DNA of 9,121 nucleotides from the NCBI GenBank assembly GCA_021812925.1, contig JAKAMK010000031.1, positions 1-9,121 of the forward strand, in the 5' to 3' direction. The translations under genes and the position numbers were made by a program. The DNA is from a bacterium. Its GTDB lineage: Bacteria; Patescibacteria; Paceibacteria; UBA9973; UBA2103. The notes under the pieces were generated by a model. That model worked only from the letters and a program-made list of their open reading frames with translations, did not search any database and was not told the DNA's origin. Below, piece after piece: positions 1-5,684 of this stretch. Positions within the stretch are counted from its first letter, which is position 1. The number at the start of each line of letters is the position of its first letter.

Positions 1-1
1 G

Positions 2-82
2 GGACTTACGCTCGAAAAAGCTGGCCCGCAGCGCCCGTACAGCTCGGCGTCGTTCAAGGACGTACTCATTTTCAAACGTTAG
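2..82 (+). CDS. C-terminal end of an unidentified protein (partial)
   Basis: An open frame enters from the left edge and ends at TAG (80-82), giving 26 residues that finish in SFKDVLIFKR. The alternation of hydrophobic and charged residues and the short basic tail look like the last beta-strand of a globular protein, but the fragment is too short to assign a family. Its stop overlaps the minus-strand stop of comF (79-81) by two bases in a tail-to-tail arrangement, which is plausible in a compact genome. The competing reading is a minus-strand gene starting at ATG 69-67 and leaving the window (MSTSLNDAELYGRC...). I find the plus-strand reading more protein-like but cannot exclude the other. 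Confidence 0.4.
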   Translation, partial: GLTLEKAGPQRPYSSASFKDVLIFKR

Positions 83-672
83 TGCGCGAGAGCGAGCGGG
101 AGGATGTGCTCGGCACCCGCCTCGGTGAGTGCGTCTATGGCGGCCTGGAGCGTGGCGCCGGTCGTCGTGACGTCATCGAATACTATATATAGGTACGTGG
201 GGTCGGCCCGGTGCGCGGCGCGGAACGCGCCGCGCATATTCTCGGCCCGTTTTCGGCGCGGTAAGGATACCTGGGATTCGGTCTCGCGAACGCGCTCGAG
301 CAGCCCCGTCTCGAGCGGGAACCCGGTGCGTTTCGCCACCTCTTCCGCTTGGTTATAGCCGCGCTCTTTGTGGCGGGCTGGGCCGAGCGGAATCGGCACG
401 AGCCGGACGGACTCGGTGGCGGGTACTTGCGCGAGGTGCGCGAAAAGCGCGGCAGCCAAGAGGCTGAAAGCCTCTCGGCTGCCGCGGTACTTCGCTTCGT
501 GAATGGTCGCGCGCACCTCTGGGTCGCGGTAGGGCAAGAGAGCGGTCGCGACCGGACTCGTCTTGAATACCGTATGCGCATGAACTCGGTCCGCGAGCGC
601 ATTCGGGGGAAGCGCGCGGACGATCTCCTCGTCAGCGCGCACGGGGAAGAGCCAATCGAGCCAGCGGTGCAT
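79..672 (-). CDS. comF: ComF-family phosphoribosyltransferase
   Basis: A 197-residue protein related to ComF, the PRTase-like protein needed for natural transformation in several bacteria. The best signature is the PRPP-binding loop VFDDVTTTGAT (about residues 164-174). Other ComF hallmarks are VPIPLGPARHKERGYNQAEE (about 92-111) and the SLPRRKRAENMRGAF block (about 136-150). Classical ComF has an N-terminal zinc ribbon of CxxC pairs; this protein contains no cysteine, so the ribbon is absent and only the PRTase domain with a short N-terminal helix (MHRWLDWLFP) remains. I chose the ATG at 672 rather than 693 because residues from MHRWLDWLFP resemble the usual start of the family and because 693 would overlap the divergent pilM start. 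It is transcribed away from pilM. A role in DNA uptake is inferred from family and context; a purine-salvage-type PRTase is less likely. Confidence 0.82.
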   Translation of the reverse strand: MHRWLDWLFPVRADEEIVRALPPNALADRVHAHTVFKTSPVATALLPYRDPEVRATIHEAKYRGSREAFSLLAAALFAHLAQVPATESVRLVPIPLGPARHKERGYNQAEEVAKRTGFPLETGLLERVRETESQVSLPRRKRAENMRGAFRAAHRADPTYLYIVFDDVTTTGATLQAAIDALTEAGAEHILPLALAH

Positions 673-674
673 GC

Positions 675-684
675 TACTATTGTC
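675..684. promoter_or_regulatory. Overlapping divergent -10-like boxes for pilM and comF
   Basis: Only 14 bases separate the comF start (672) from the pilM start (687). On the plus strand TACTAT (675-680) ends six bases before the pilM ATG. On the minus strand GACAAT (684-679) ends six bases before the comF ATG at 672. Each matches TATAAT at four of six positions, and the two overlap by two bases. With a normal -10 to start distance both transcripts would begin at or next to the ATG. No convincing -35 hexamer was found for either direction. The boxes are weak individually; the symmetric placement is the main support. Confidence 0.4.
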
Positions 685-686
685 GC

Positions 687-1775
687 ATGTCATTCTTCGG
701 CAATCTCTTCAAGAAGAAGGATGGGAGTGTCATCGGCGTGGACATCGGTTCCTCGTCCTTGAAGGTCGTGCAACTCAAGAAGGACCACGGCGTCGCGGTG
801 CTCGAAACGTATGGCGAGCTCGCGCTTGGTCCGTACGCTGGCGGAAGCGTGGGTCAAGCGACGAACCTCTCGCCGGAACAGATTGCCGAGACCTTGAAGG
901 ACCTCCTGCGGGAAGCGAAGGTGACGACGAAGGAAGCGGGGGTCTCCATCCCGTTCGCACGATCCTTGCTCACGCTCGTCGAGCTCCCGTACCGCAAAGA
1001 CCCGAAAGAGCAGAAGACCGTCATCGAGCTCGAGGCGCGCAAGTACATCCCGGTGCCGATAAGCGAAGTGCAGCTCGACTGGTTCATCGTCCCGGACCAG
1101 GATGCTGCGCACAGTGCGCAGACGGGAGCGCAGAAGCAGCAGGAGAAGACGAAGGTGGAAGTCCTCCTCGTGGCCGTGCATAACGACGAGCTCAAGTTTC
1201 TCCAGAGCGTCGTGGCCGGCGCGAAACTCTCCGCGAGTTTCTACGAGATAGAGATATTCAGCACTCTTCGCGCCATCGTCTCTGAGCCGGTGAAGCCGGT
1301 CATGGTGCTCGACATCGGCGCCGCTACGACGAAGGCGTACGTCGTCGAGCGCGGCGTCGTCGCGCTCTCGCACGCCATCTCGGCTGGGAGCCAGGACATC
1401 ACCCGCGCGCTTGCCGCATCGAAGAATCTCACCCTCTCGCGCGCGGAAGCGCTCAAGAAGGAAGAGGGGCTCGAGGGCGGGGAAGCGGGCACGCCGGAAA
1501 TCGTCTTTTCACGCATCTTCTCCGAAGCGCGCCGCGTGCTCATGCAGTACGAGACGGCGCACGAGAAGACCATCACCTCGATAGTGCTCACAGGCGGCGG
1601 TGGCGTCACCAAGGAGCTCGGCGCTTACGCGAAGCAGTTCTTCTCGATAGACGTCCAGATAGGCAATCCGTTCGCGAAGACGGAAGCGCCCGCGTTCATG
1701 CGCCCGGTCCTCGAAGAGATAGGTCCTGAGTTCGCCGTGGCGGTAGGGCTCGCGCTCCGCAAGCTCGAGGAGTGA
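687..1775 (+). CDS. pilM: PilM, actin-like T4P assembly ATPase
   Basis: A 362-residue cytoplasmic protein of the PilM/FtsA-like actin superfamily. In known T4P systems PilM binds ATP and the cytoplasmic tail of PilN, linking the inner-membrane alignment complex to the motors. The visible nucleotide-binding motifs are phosphate-1 GVDIGSSSLKVV (residues 17-28), phosphate-2 VLDIGAATTKAY (207-218) and the adenosine motif VLTGGGGVTKE (300-310). Length is near the family norm of about 350. A Gln/Lys-rich insertion at about 139-156 (AAHSAQTGAQKQQEKTK) is likely a surface loop. The ATG at 687 is favoured because MSFFGNLFKKKD followed by the first phosphate motif is a typical PilM start and a -10-like box lies just upstream. 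It is separated from pilN by a 190-bp structured gap, so it may be its own transcription unit. Confidence 0.95.
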   Translation: MSFFGNLFKKKDGSVIGVDIGSSSLKVVQLKKDHGVAVLETYGELALGPYAGGSVGQATNLSPEQIAETLKDLLREAKVTTKEAGVSIPFARSLLTLVELPYRKDPKEQKTVIELEARKYIPVPISEVQLDWFIVPDQDAAHSAQTGAQKQQEKTKVEVLLVAVHNDELKFLQSVVAGAKLSASFYEIEIFSTLRAIVSEPVKPVMVLDIGAATTKAYVVERGVVALSHAISAGSQDITRALAASKNLTLSRAEALKKEEGLEGGEAGTPEIVFSRIFSEARRVLMQYETAHEKTITSIVLTGGGGVTKELGAYAKQFFSIDVQIGNPFAKTEAPAFMRPVLEEIGPEFAVAVGLALRKLEE

Positions 1776-1899
1776 CGCCTCTTCCAAAAATCGCGACCTG
1801 CTTCGTTGCACTTCGCGAAACCTCGCGCACCGTATTCACAATACGGCTTGCTCGTTTTCGCTCGTGCGCCTCGCATCTCGTTGATTTTAGAAAGAGGCG
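1776..1899 (+). repeat. Structured intergenic element, copy A (after pilM)
   Basis: A 124-bp element starting directly after the pilM TGA. Outer arms 1776-1793 and 1882-1899 form an imperfect inverted repeat: CGCCTCTT matches AAGAGGCG apart from interior mismatches, with about 14 of 18 positions complementary. Inside are a near-complementary pair GCGAAAC (1815-1821) and GTTTTCGC (1854-1861, one extra T) and a perfect hairpin CCGTATT (1830-1836), loop CAC, AATACGG (1840-1846). The core shares ordered blocks with the element at 8367-8491: CTGCTTCGTTGCA (1798-1810), ACCGTA (1829-1834), TACGGCT (1842-1848) and GCGCCTCGCAT (1866-1876). Short frames across it are not protein-like. It may act as a terminator, a 3' RNA structure or a dispersed repeat; there is no T-tract after the outer stem. 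Confidence 0.7.
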
Positions 1900-1950
1900 C
1901 TCGTTCGAACTTGTGCACAGCGTCTTCGTCTATGGGCGCATTGCATACCG

Positions 1951-1956
1951 TATACT
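1951..1956 (+). promoter_or_regulatory. Predicted -10 box of the pilN-pilO-pilP-like unit
   Basis: TATACT ends nine bases before the pilN ATG at 1966, so transcription should begin about two to three bases ahead of the start codon. The preceding bases CCG give the context CCGTATACT, very close to the boxes ahead of pilB and the receiver gene. No clear -35 hexamer lies at the expected spacing. The rest of the gap between element A and this box (1900-1950) shows only the palindrome GTTCGAAC (1903-1910). Confidence 0.55.
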
Positions 1957-1965
1957 TTGAGTTAA

Positions 1966-2646
1966 ATGGCGCTTCCTCCGACCATACCGACGTCGTTCGT
2001 GCCGCATCCGGGGAATTCGGCTCCGAAGCGGTACCGTGCCGACCTTACGGGCGCGTTCGCATTCTTCTCGTACGGCGTGCTCGGCATAGTCGTTCTCCTC
2101 GCCTTCGGCGTGTTCTTCTACGGCCGCATCCTCGCGTCTGACAAGTCCGCCAAGGACGCGACGCTCCAGAAAGCCGAGGCTAACCTCGACCCGAAGACCG
2201 TGAACGATTTCGTCAGGCTTCAAGACCGCTTGAACTCAGGTGCGCAGCTACTCGGCACGCACGTGGCGTTCTCGGGATTCTTCGACGCGCTCGACACGAT
2301 GCTGCCTTCGACCGTGCAGTTCAACCAGCTCGCGCTTTCCATCGATGCTGCCGGGACCCCGACCCTGAAAGGCACGGGCACAGCCAAGGATTTCAACGCG
2401 CTCGCGGCGGCATCGAACTCGTTCGCGACCGGTTCGAGCGTGAAGGACGCCATCTTCTCTAACATAAAGGTGAACCAGGGCGGGTCGGTCGGCTTCGACG
2501 TCTCCGCGACGCTCGACCCGAAACTCATCGCGTATAACCCGAGCCTCTACGGTACGCAGGCGCCGCCGGCTCAGACCAGTGTGCAAGCGCCGGCGACTAC
2601 GGCCACGACGTCGGCGCCTGGGGCGACCGCAACTACCACACCATGA
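1966..2646 (+). CDS. pilN: PilN-like T4P alignment-complex membrane protein
   Basis: A 226-residue bitopic membrane protein in the pilN position directly after pilM. A short cytoplasmic N-terminus (residues 1-28, with IPTSFVPHP at 7-15) is where PilN normally carries the PilM-binding peptide; the classical INLLP motif is not present. One transmembrane helix spans about 29-52 (FAFFSYGVLGIVVLLAFGVF). A helical, probably coiled-coil stretch follows (58-95), then a compact alpha/beta domain (about 100-190) containing FSGFFDALDTMLPSTVQFNQ, which resembles PilN family repeats. The tail (196-226) is rich in Pro, Ala and Thr and is probably disordered. The ATG follows a -10-like box at leaderless distance. 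Its stop overlaps the pilO start as ATGA, implying translational coupling. Assignment rests on topology, fold-like motifs and gene order, as sequence similarity in this family is low. Confidence 0.8.
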   Translation: MALPPTIPTSFVPHPGNSAPKRYRADLTGAFAFFSYGVLGIVVLLAFGVFFYGRILASDKSAKDATLQKAEANLDPKTVNDFVRLQDRLNSGAQLLGTHVAFSGFFDALDTMLPSTVQFNQLALSIDAAGTPTLKGTGTAKDFNALAAASNSFATGSSVKDAIFSNIKVNQGGSVGFDVSATLDPKLIAYNPSLYGTQAPPAQTSVQAPATTATTSAPGATATTTP

Positions 2647-3233
2647 ACAGCCGCGTCCTTCCCATCCTCGCGCTCATGGTCGCCGTCGGCATCTTCTTCG
2701 TGTACGTGAATCCGGAGTGGACCGGCGCCATCGCACAGACGAAAGCAGCGATAGCTGCGGATAATCAAGCGCTCGCCGCCGCGGACCAATTCACGCAGAC
2801 CGAGAACCAGCTCGCTTCCGAGCGGAGCAATATCGACCCTTCGAACCTGTCGGCGCTCGAGACGCTCCTGCCTGATTCGGTCGACAACGTCGGTCTCATC
2901 CTCGACCTCGACGCACTCGCGGCGCGCGCAGGACTCGCGCTCTCGAACGTGGACGTTGCGAACAGCACGAGCGGCCAGTCATCGCAATCCGGGGCTAGCA
3001 CGTCCGGCACGTCGGGGAGCGGTACCCAGGACATGAGCGCGCAACCGACGAGTCCGGTAGGGCAGGTCGACCTCTCGCTCTCGGCGGTCGGTACCTATGA
3101 CGCGCTCCGGCAATTCCTCGCGGGCGTCGAGCGCAGCCAGCGTCTCCTCGACGTGCGCGACCTTTCCGTGCAGTCCTCGAAGACCGGCGTATACAACTAC
3201 AAGATGACCATCCGCCTCTACTGGCTCCGTTGA
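2643..3233 (+). CDS. pilO: PilO-like T4P alignment-complex membrane protein
   Basis: A 196-residue bitopic protein expected to pair with PilN. It has almost no cytoplasmic part: MNSR is followed at once by a transmembrane helix (about 5-22, VLPILALMVAVGIFFVYV). An alpha-helical coiled-coil region covers about 28-62. The segment LLPDSVDNVGLILDLDALA (75-93) corresponds to the conserved PilO region leading into the periplasm-facing ferredoxin-like domain. A Ser/Gly/Thr-rich linker (107-138) interrupts this before the closing part with TYDALRQFLAGVERSQRLLD (151-170), typical of PilO/GspM-like folds. The long low-complexity linker is unusual for PilO. The start overlaps the pilN stop by four bases (ATGA), and there is no Shine-Dalgarno sequence, so re-initiation from pilN translation is the likely mode. 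Confidence 0.82.
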   Translation: MNSRVLPILALMVAVGIFFVYVNPEWTGAIAQTKAAIAADNQALAAADQFTQTENQLASERSNIDPSNLSALETLLPDSVDNVGLILDLDALAARAGLALSNVDVANSTSGQSSQSGASTSGTSGSGTQDMSAQPTSPVGQVDLSLSAVGTYDALRQFLAGVERSQRLLDVRDLSVQSSKTGVYNYKMTIRLYWLR

Positions 3234-3234
3234 T

Positions 3235-3540
3235 ATGAAACTGAACTCCAACAACACCATGATGATAGGCGCAGCCATCCTCGTGCTCGCTGGTGGCTAC
3301 TGGTTCTTCTTTACGGGTTCGAATACCAATAACGTCCCGCTCACGGTCGGTACGACGCAGTCAGTAGTAGAGACGCAGTTCCAAGCGCTCGCGGGACAGC
3401 TCTCGCCCATCACATTCAATACGGACATCTTCTCCGATCCGCGATTCAAGTCGCTCGTCGACATCTCGACGCCCGTGCAGCCTGAATCAATAGGACGCGC
3501 GGATCCGTTCGCGCCGGTCCCGGGTGTCGTGGGGCAGTAA
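3235..3540 (+). CDS. Small membrane-anchored protein, PilP-like by position and motif
   Basis: A 101-residue protein starting one base after the pilO stop, so translation is probably coupled. It has a short polar N-terminus, a transmembrane helix at about 9-26 (MMIGAAILVLAGGYWFFF) and an extracytoplasmic remainder. The C-terminal part, FSDPRFKSLVDISTPV followed by IGRADPFAPV (87-96), is the most conserved-looking portion; the xGRxDPF pattern recalls the GRRDPF segment near the mature N-terminus of PilP. There is no lipoprotein cysteine and no room for the PilP beta-domain that contacts the secretin. It therefore looks like a shortened PilP analogue that ends where the secretin-binding domain would start. 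Position in the operon supports an alignment-complex role; orthology with pilP is inferred, so I give no symbol. Confidence 0.75.
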   Translation: MKLNSNNTMMIGAAILVLAGGYWFFFTGSNTNNVPLTVGTTQSVVETQFQALAGQLSPITFNTDIFSDPRFKSLVDISTPVQPESIGRADPFAPVPGVVGQ

Positions 3541-3547
3541 GCGCCGC

Positions 3548-3580
3548 GTGCGCGCTTTCCCCAAAGCGTGCGATGCGCAC
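3548..3580 (+). terminator. GC-rich stem-loop after the pilP-like gene
   Basis: The arms TGCGCGCTTT (3549-3558) and AAAGCGTGCG (3563-3572) pair around a CCCC loop, with eight Watson-Crick pairs and two G-U pairs. It begins eight bases after the TAA. An alternative outer pairing joins GTGCGC (3548-3553) to GCGCAC (3575-3580). The position suits transcription termination, but no T-tract follows, so it is not a textbook intrinsic terminator. It could instead protect the 3' end of the pilN-pilO-pilP-like transcript. Confidence 0.45.
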
Positions 3581-3604
3581 GAAGGAGCGGCTACGGGAGT
3601 GCGA

Positions 3605-3698
3605 GGTACACCCGTGCACTAACCGCACGCTAGGCGCTGAGTGTCCGCACCGAGTGTGTACAACCGTTAGGCAACTTCGGTTAGTGCTCGGGTATACT
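3605..3698. repeat. Long dyad overlapping the pilB promoter
   Basis: Arms 3605-3625 and 3678-3698 are complementary over 21 positions: 18 Watson-Crick pairs, one G-U pair and two mismatches (3609/3694 and 3615/3688). The perfect inner block is GCACTAACCG (3616-3625) against CGGTTAGTGC (3678-3687). The 52-base interior holds two copies of GAGTGT (3639-3644 and 3652-3657) and a local alternative pairing AACCG (3662-3666) with CGGTT (3678-3682). The right arm ends exactly on the predicted -10 box TATACT. If formed in DNA it could affect pilB promoter opening; if formed in read-through RNA it would sit in the pilB leader. No core similarity to the elements at 1776-1899 and 8367-8491 was seen. Confidence 0.6.
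3693..3698 (+). promoter_or_regulatory. Predicted -10 box of pilB
   Basis: TATACT (five of six matches to TATAAT) ends ten bases before the pilB ATG at 3709, which would leave only about three to four untranslated bases. The context CGGGTATACT resembles the boxes ahead of pilN and the receiver gene. No good -35 element is visible at 16-18 bases upstream. The box is the last part of the right arm of the dyad at 3605-3698. Confidence 0.55.
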
Positions 3699-3708
3699 GC
3701 ATCTACGC

Positions 3709-5538
3709 ATGAACTTGCTTGACCTCTTGCTCGAAAAGGGAATGCTGTCGCCTGAAGACAAGGCGGCGGTTGAAGCGGAGGTGGCGAAGAAGACACCGCT
3801 CGATGCGGCGCTTGCCGCACGCGGCATCCAGATGGGGGACGCGCTTAACGCAGCCGGCGCCCAGTACGGGCTGCCGGCTCGCGTGCTCGGTGACCCGCCG
3901 GCAGAAGAGAGCGCGCTCGAGTACATCCCCATCGACTCGGCGAAACACTACGGATTCGTGCCGCTCGGTGTGGCGGATGGCGCGCTCGAGGTCGGTGTCG
4001 TGGATCCGGACAACATCGAGGCGATGGACGCACTCTCGTTCATCTCGGGGAGGATCGGCATGCCGTACAAGATATTCCTCATCGGCAAGCCGGATTTCGA
4101 TAGGGTCATCGCATCCTACGAGAACCTGTCCGGGGAAGTGGGCGAAGCGCTCTCTGAGATAGAGAAGACGACGGTTCCGCCGCCGCCCGGAAAGAGCACT
4201 GCGCGCGGGAAGGCGCCGGCGGGCAAGGCCCCGAGCGTGCAGACGGACGACACCGAATCGCTCGACCTCGCGGGCGCCTCGGAAACCTTGCGTGAAGACG
4301 CGCCGGTCACGAAGATAGTCTCGACCATCCTGCGCTACGCCATCGAAGGGAAGGCGTCCGACATCCACGTAGAACCGTCGCCCACGAAGACCCGCGTCCG
4401 GTTCCGCATGGACGGCGAGCTCCACACCTCGCTCGAGCTGCCGAACAAGGTGCACGACGCGGTGGTCGCGCGCATCAAGATCCTCGCGAAGCTTCGCCTC
4501 GACGAGAAACGTAAGCCGCAAGACGGCCGCTTCTCCGCGACCGTCGACAATCGGCGCATAGACTTCCGCGTCTCGACGTTCCCGACCGAGTACGGCGAGA
4601 AGGTGGTGATGCGTATCCTCGACCAATCGGCTGCCACGGCGACCTTGGAATCCATCGGCCTCGATGAAGAACAACTCGAGGCGGTGCGCGCAATGATGCA
4701 GGCGCCCTATGGCATCATCCTCATCGCGGGCCCGACAGGGAGCGGTAAGTCGACGACTCTGTTCAGCATGCTCTCGGAGCTCGACCGCGAGACGCAGAAC
4801 GTCGTCTCGCTCGAGGATCCTATCGAGTACCAGATTCCGGGCGTCGCGCAGAGCCAGGTGCGGCCGGAAATCGGCTACACGTTCGCGAACGGTCTCCGCT
4901 CGATACTCCGCCAGGACCCGGACGTCATCATGGTGGGCGAGATCCGCGACAAAGAGACTGCCGCGCTCGCTATCCAAGCGGCACTCACCGGCCACCTCGT
5001 GTTCTCGACCATCCACACGAACACCGCAGCGGGCGCCATCCCGCGCTTGGTCGACATGGGTATCGACCCGTTCCTCATTGCGCCGACGTTGGTGGCCGTT
5101 ATCGGCCAGCGCCTCGTGAGGAAGCTCTGCGATGGTGCGGGCGAGCCGTTTGCGGTCACTGATTCGCTCAAGGAGCTCCTCGACCGTGAGTTCGCCGATC
5201 TTCCGGAGGCCTATCGCAAGAATCTGCCGCCGTTCAAGCAGTTCTATCACGCGAAACCGACGGCAGAATGCCCGAACGGCACGCGCGGACGCCTCGGCGT
5301 CTTCGAGATACTGCACATGCAGAAGTCGCTCGAACAGGTCGTGCTCAAGGAGCCGGTGGAGGAGAAGGTGTATGCAGCGGCGCGCGCTGAAGGCATGCTT
5401 ACGATGCGCGACGACGCCATCATAAAGGCGCTCGACGGCAGGATTCCGTTCGAAGAGATCAACACGCTCGGCGGCGAGCTCTTCTCCCCAGTGGAAGGGA
5501 CCGACGAAGAAGAGGGAGGAGCACCGCAGGCGGCGTAG
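3709..5538 (+). CDS. pilB: PilB, T4P extension ATPase
   Basis: A 609-residue GspE/PilB secretion-type ATPase that would power pilus extension in the cytoplasm under PilC. The N-terminal domain (about 1-140) resembles the T2SSE_N/MshEN region, including ALEYIPIDSAKHYGFVPLG (69-87). A Pro/Lys/Ala-rich linker (about 153-178) leads to the N2 domain, with ASDIHVEP at 216-223, followed by the RecA-like core: Walker A GPTGSGKST (341-349), Asp box SLEDPIEY (367-374), Walker B region IMVGEIRD (407-414) and His box TGHLVFSTIHTN (427-438). Many PilB/GspE proteins have a tetracysteine zinc motif in the C-terminal domain. Here only C474 and C521 remain, so the CxxC pairs are broken and zinc binding is doubtful. 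The acidic tail EGTDEEEGG (596-604) may be exposed. An ATG just after a -10-like box supports this start. Confidence 0.95.
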   Translation: MNLLDLLLEKGMLSPEDKAAVEAEVAKKTPLDAALAARGIQMGDALNAAGAQYGLPARVLGDPPAEESALEYIPIDSAKHYGFVPLGVADGALEVGVVDPDNIEAMDALSFISGRIGMPYKIFLIGKPDFDRVIASYENLSGEVGEALSEIEKTTVPPPPGKSTARGKAPAGKAPSVQTDDTESLDLAGASETLREDAPVTKIVSTILRYAIEGKASDIHVEPSPTKTRVRFRMDGELHTSLELPNKVHDAVVARIKILAKLRLDEKRKPQDGRFSATVDNRRIDFRVSTFPTEYGEKVVMRILDQSAATATLESIGLDEEQLEAVRAMMQAPYGIILIAGPTGSGKSTTLFSMLSELDRETQNVVSLEDPIEYQIPGVAQSQVRPEIGYTFANGLRSILRQDPDVIMVGEIRDKETAALAIQAALTGHLVFSTIHTNTAAGAIPRLVDMGIDPFLIAPTLVAVIGQRLVRKLCDGAGEPFAVTDSLKELLDREFADLPEAYRKNLPPFKQFYHAKPTAECPNGTRGRLGVFEILHMQKSLEQVVLKEPVEEKVYAAARAEGMLTMRDDAIIKALDGRIPFEEINTLGGELFSPVEGTDEEEGGAPQAA

Positions 5539-5550
5539 GACGAGCGGCTT

Positions 5551-5620
5551 GCCCGCACACCAAGCTCTGCATCGCGCGAAGCGCAGGGCCAATGGCCTAT
5601 GCGGAACTTGGTGTGCGGGC
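5551..5620 (+). repeat. Inverted-repeat element after pilB
   Basis: Arms GCCCGCACACCAAGCTC (5551-5567) and GAACTTGGTGTGCGGGC (5604-5620) are complementary at 16 of 17 positions. The left arm begins 12 bases after the pilB TAG. Inside, CTGC (5567-5570) can pair with GCAG (5583-5586), and GGCC-AAT-GGCC (5588-5598) forms a second small hairpin. The layout, an outer stem holding a 5' CTGC...GCAG hairpin and a second hairpin, is like the elements after pilM and pilC, but shorter and without their conserved core blocks. No T-tract follows (TTGTCCCC). It may be a terminator-like or RNA-stabilising structure. Confidence 0.6.
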
Positions 5621-5629
5621 TTGTCCCCA

Positions 5630-5667
5630 CGCACGCGCATCGAGCGTGCGCCGTCGCGGCGCGTGCG
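5630..5667. promoter_or_regulatory. Competing GC-rich hairpins ahead of the receiver-gene promoter
   Basis: Three mutually exclusive pairings are visible. CGCACGC (5630-5636) pairs with GCGTGCG (5644-5650). CGCACGCGC (5630-5638) pairs with GCGCGTGCG (5659-5667). GCGTGCGCCG (5644-5653) pairs with CGGCGCGTGC (5657-5666) around a TCG loop, with eight Watson-Crick and two G-U pairs. The strongest ends four bases before the -10 box at 5671, so it fills the place where a spacer and -35 element would lie. It may be an operator, a DNA structure at the promoter, or a transcript-end hairpin for pilB; GC richness makes chance pairing more likely here than elsewhere. Confidence 0.4.
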
Positions 5668-5670
5668 CGG

Positions 5671-5676
5671 TACACT
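5671..5676 (+). promoter_or_regulatory. Predicted -10 box of the receiver-pilT-pilC unit
   Basis: TACACT ends eight bases before the ATG at 5685, placing the likely transcription start one or two bases before the start codon. The context GCGGTACACT matches the boxes of pilN and pilB apart from one base of the hexamer. It is the evidence for choosing ATG 5685 over the upstream in-frame ATG at 5592, which lies inside the inverted-repeat element. Confidence 0.5.
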
Positions 5677-5684
5677 ATGGTGGT

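Noticed and set aside
1..69. Minus-strand gene start at ATG 69 running off the left edge
   Set aside because: Possible, but the opposing plus-strand C-terminus ending SFKDVLIFKR looks more protein-like; left as an alternative only.
673..693. Longer comF start at 693
   Set aside because: It would overlap the divergent pilM start and adds MTCDNSS, unlike the family; the ATG at 672 matches the usual beginning.
690..1373. 227-codon antisense frame in pilM
   Set aside because: Opposite a well-supported PilM with intact nucleotide motifs; low-complexity Arg/Leu/Asp composition.
1806..2141. Small open frames across structured element A (also 1772-1960)
   Set aside because: They run through inverted repeats and into pilN in another frame; no protein features. 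Homology with the 8367-8491 element is at the level of DNA structure.
3548..5620. Textbook rho-independent terminators after the pilP-like gene and pilB
   Set aside because: Strong stems exist but none is followed by a T-tract; only a tentative terminator-like role is kept.
3703..5640. 645-codon open frame antisense to pilB
   Set aside because: It lies wholly opposite a clear PilB, is Arg/His/Val/Glu-rich with no recognisable domain, and is explained by GC-biased codon use that avoids TTA, CTA and TCA in the sense frame.
5592..5684. Upstream start for the receiver gene (ATG 5592)
   Set aside because: The added 31 residues are encoded by the inverted-repeat element and GC-rich hairpins, are not receiver-like, and would include the predicted promoter.
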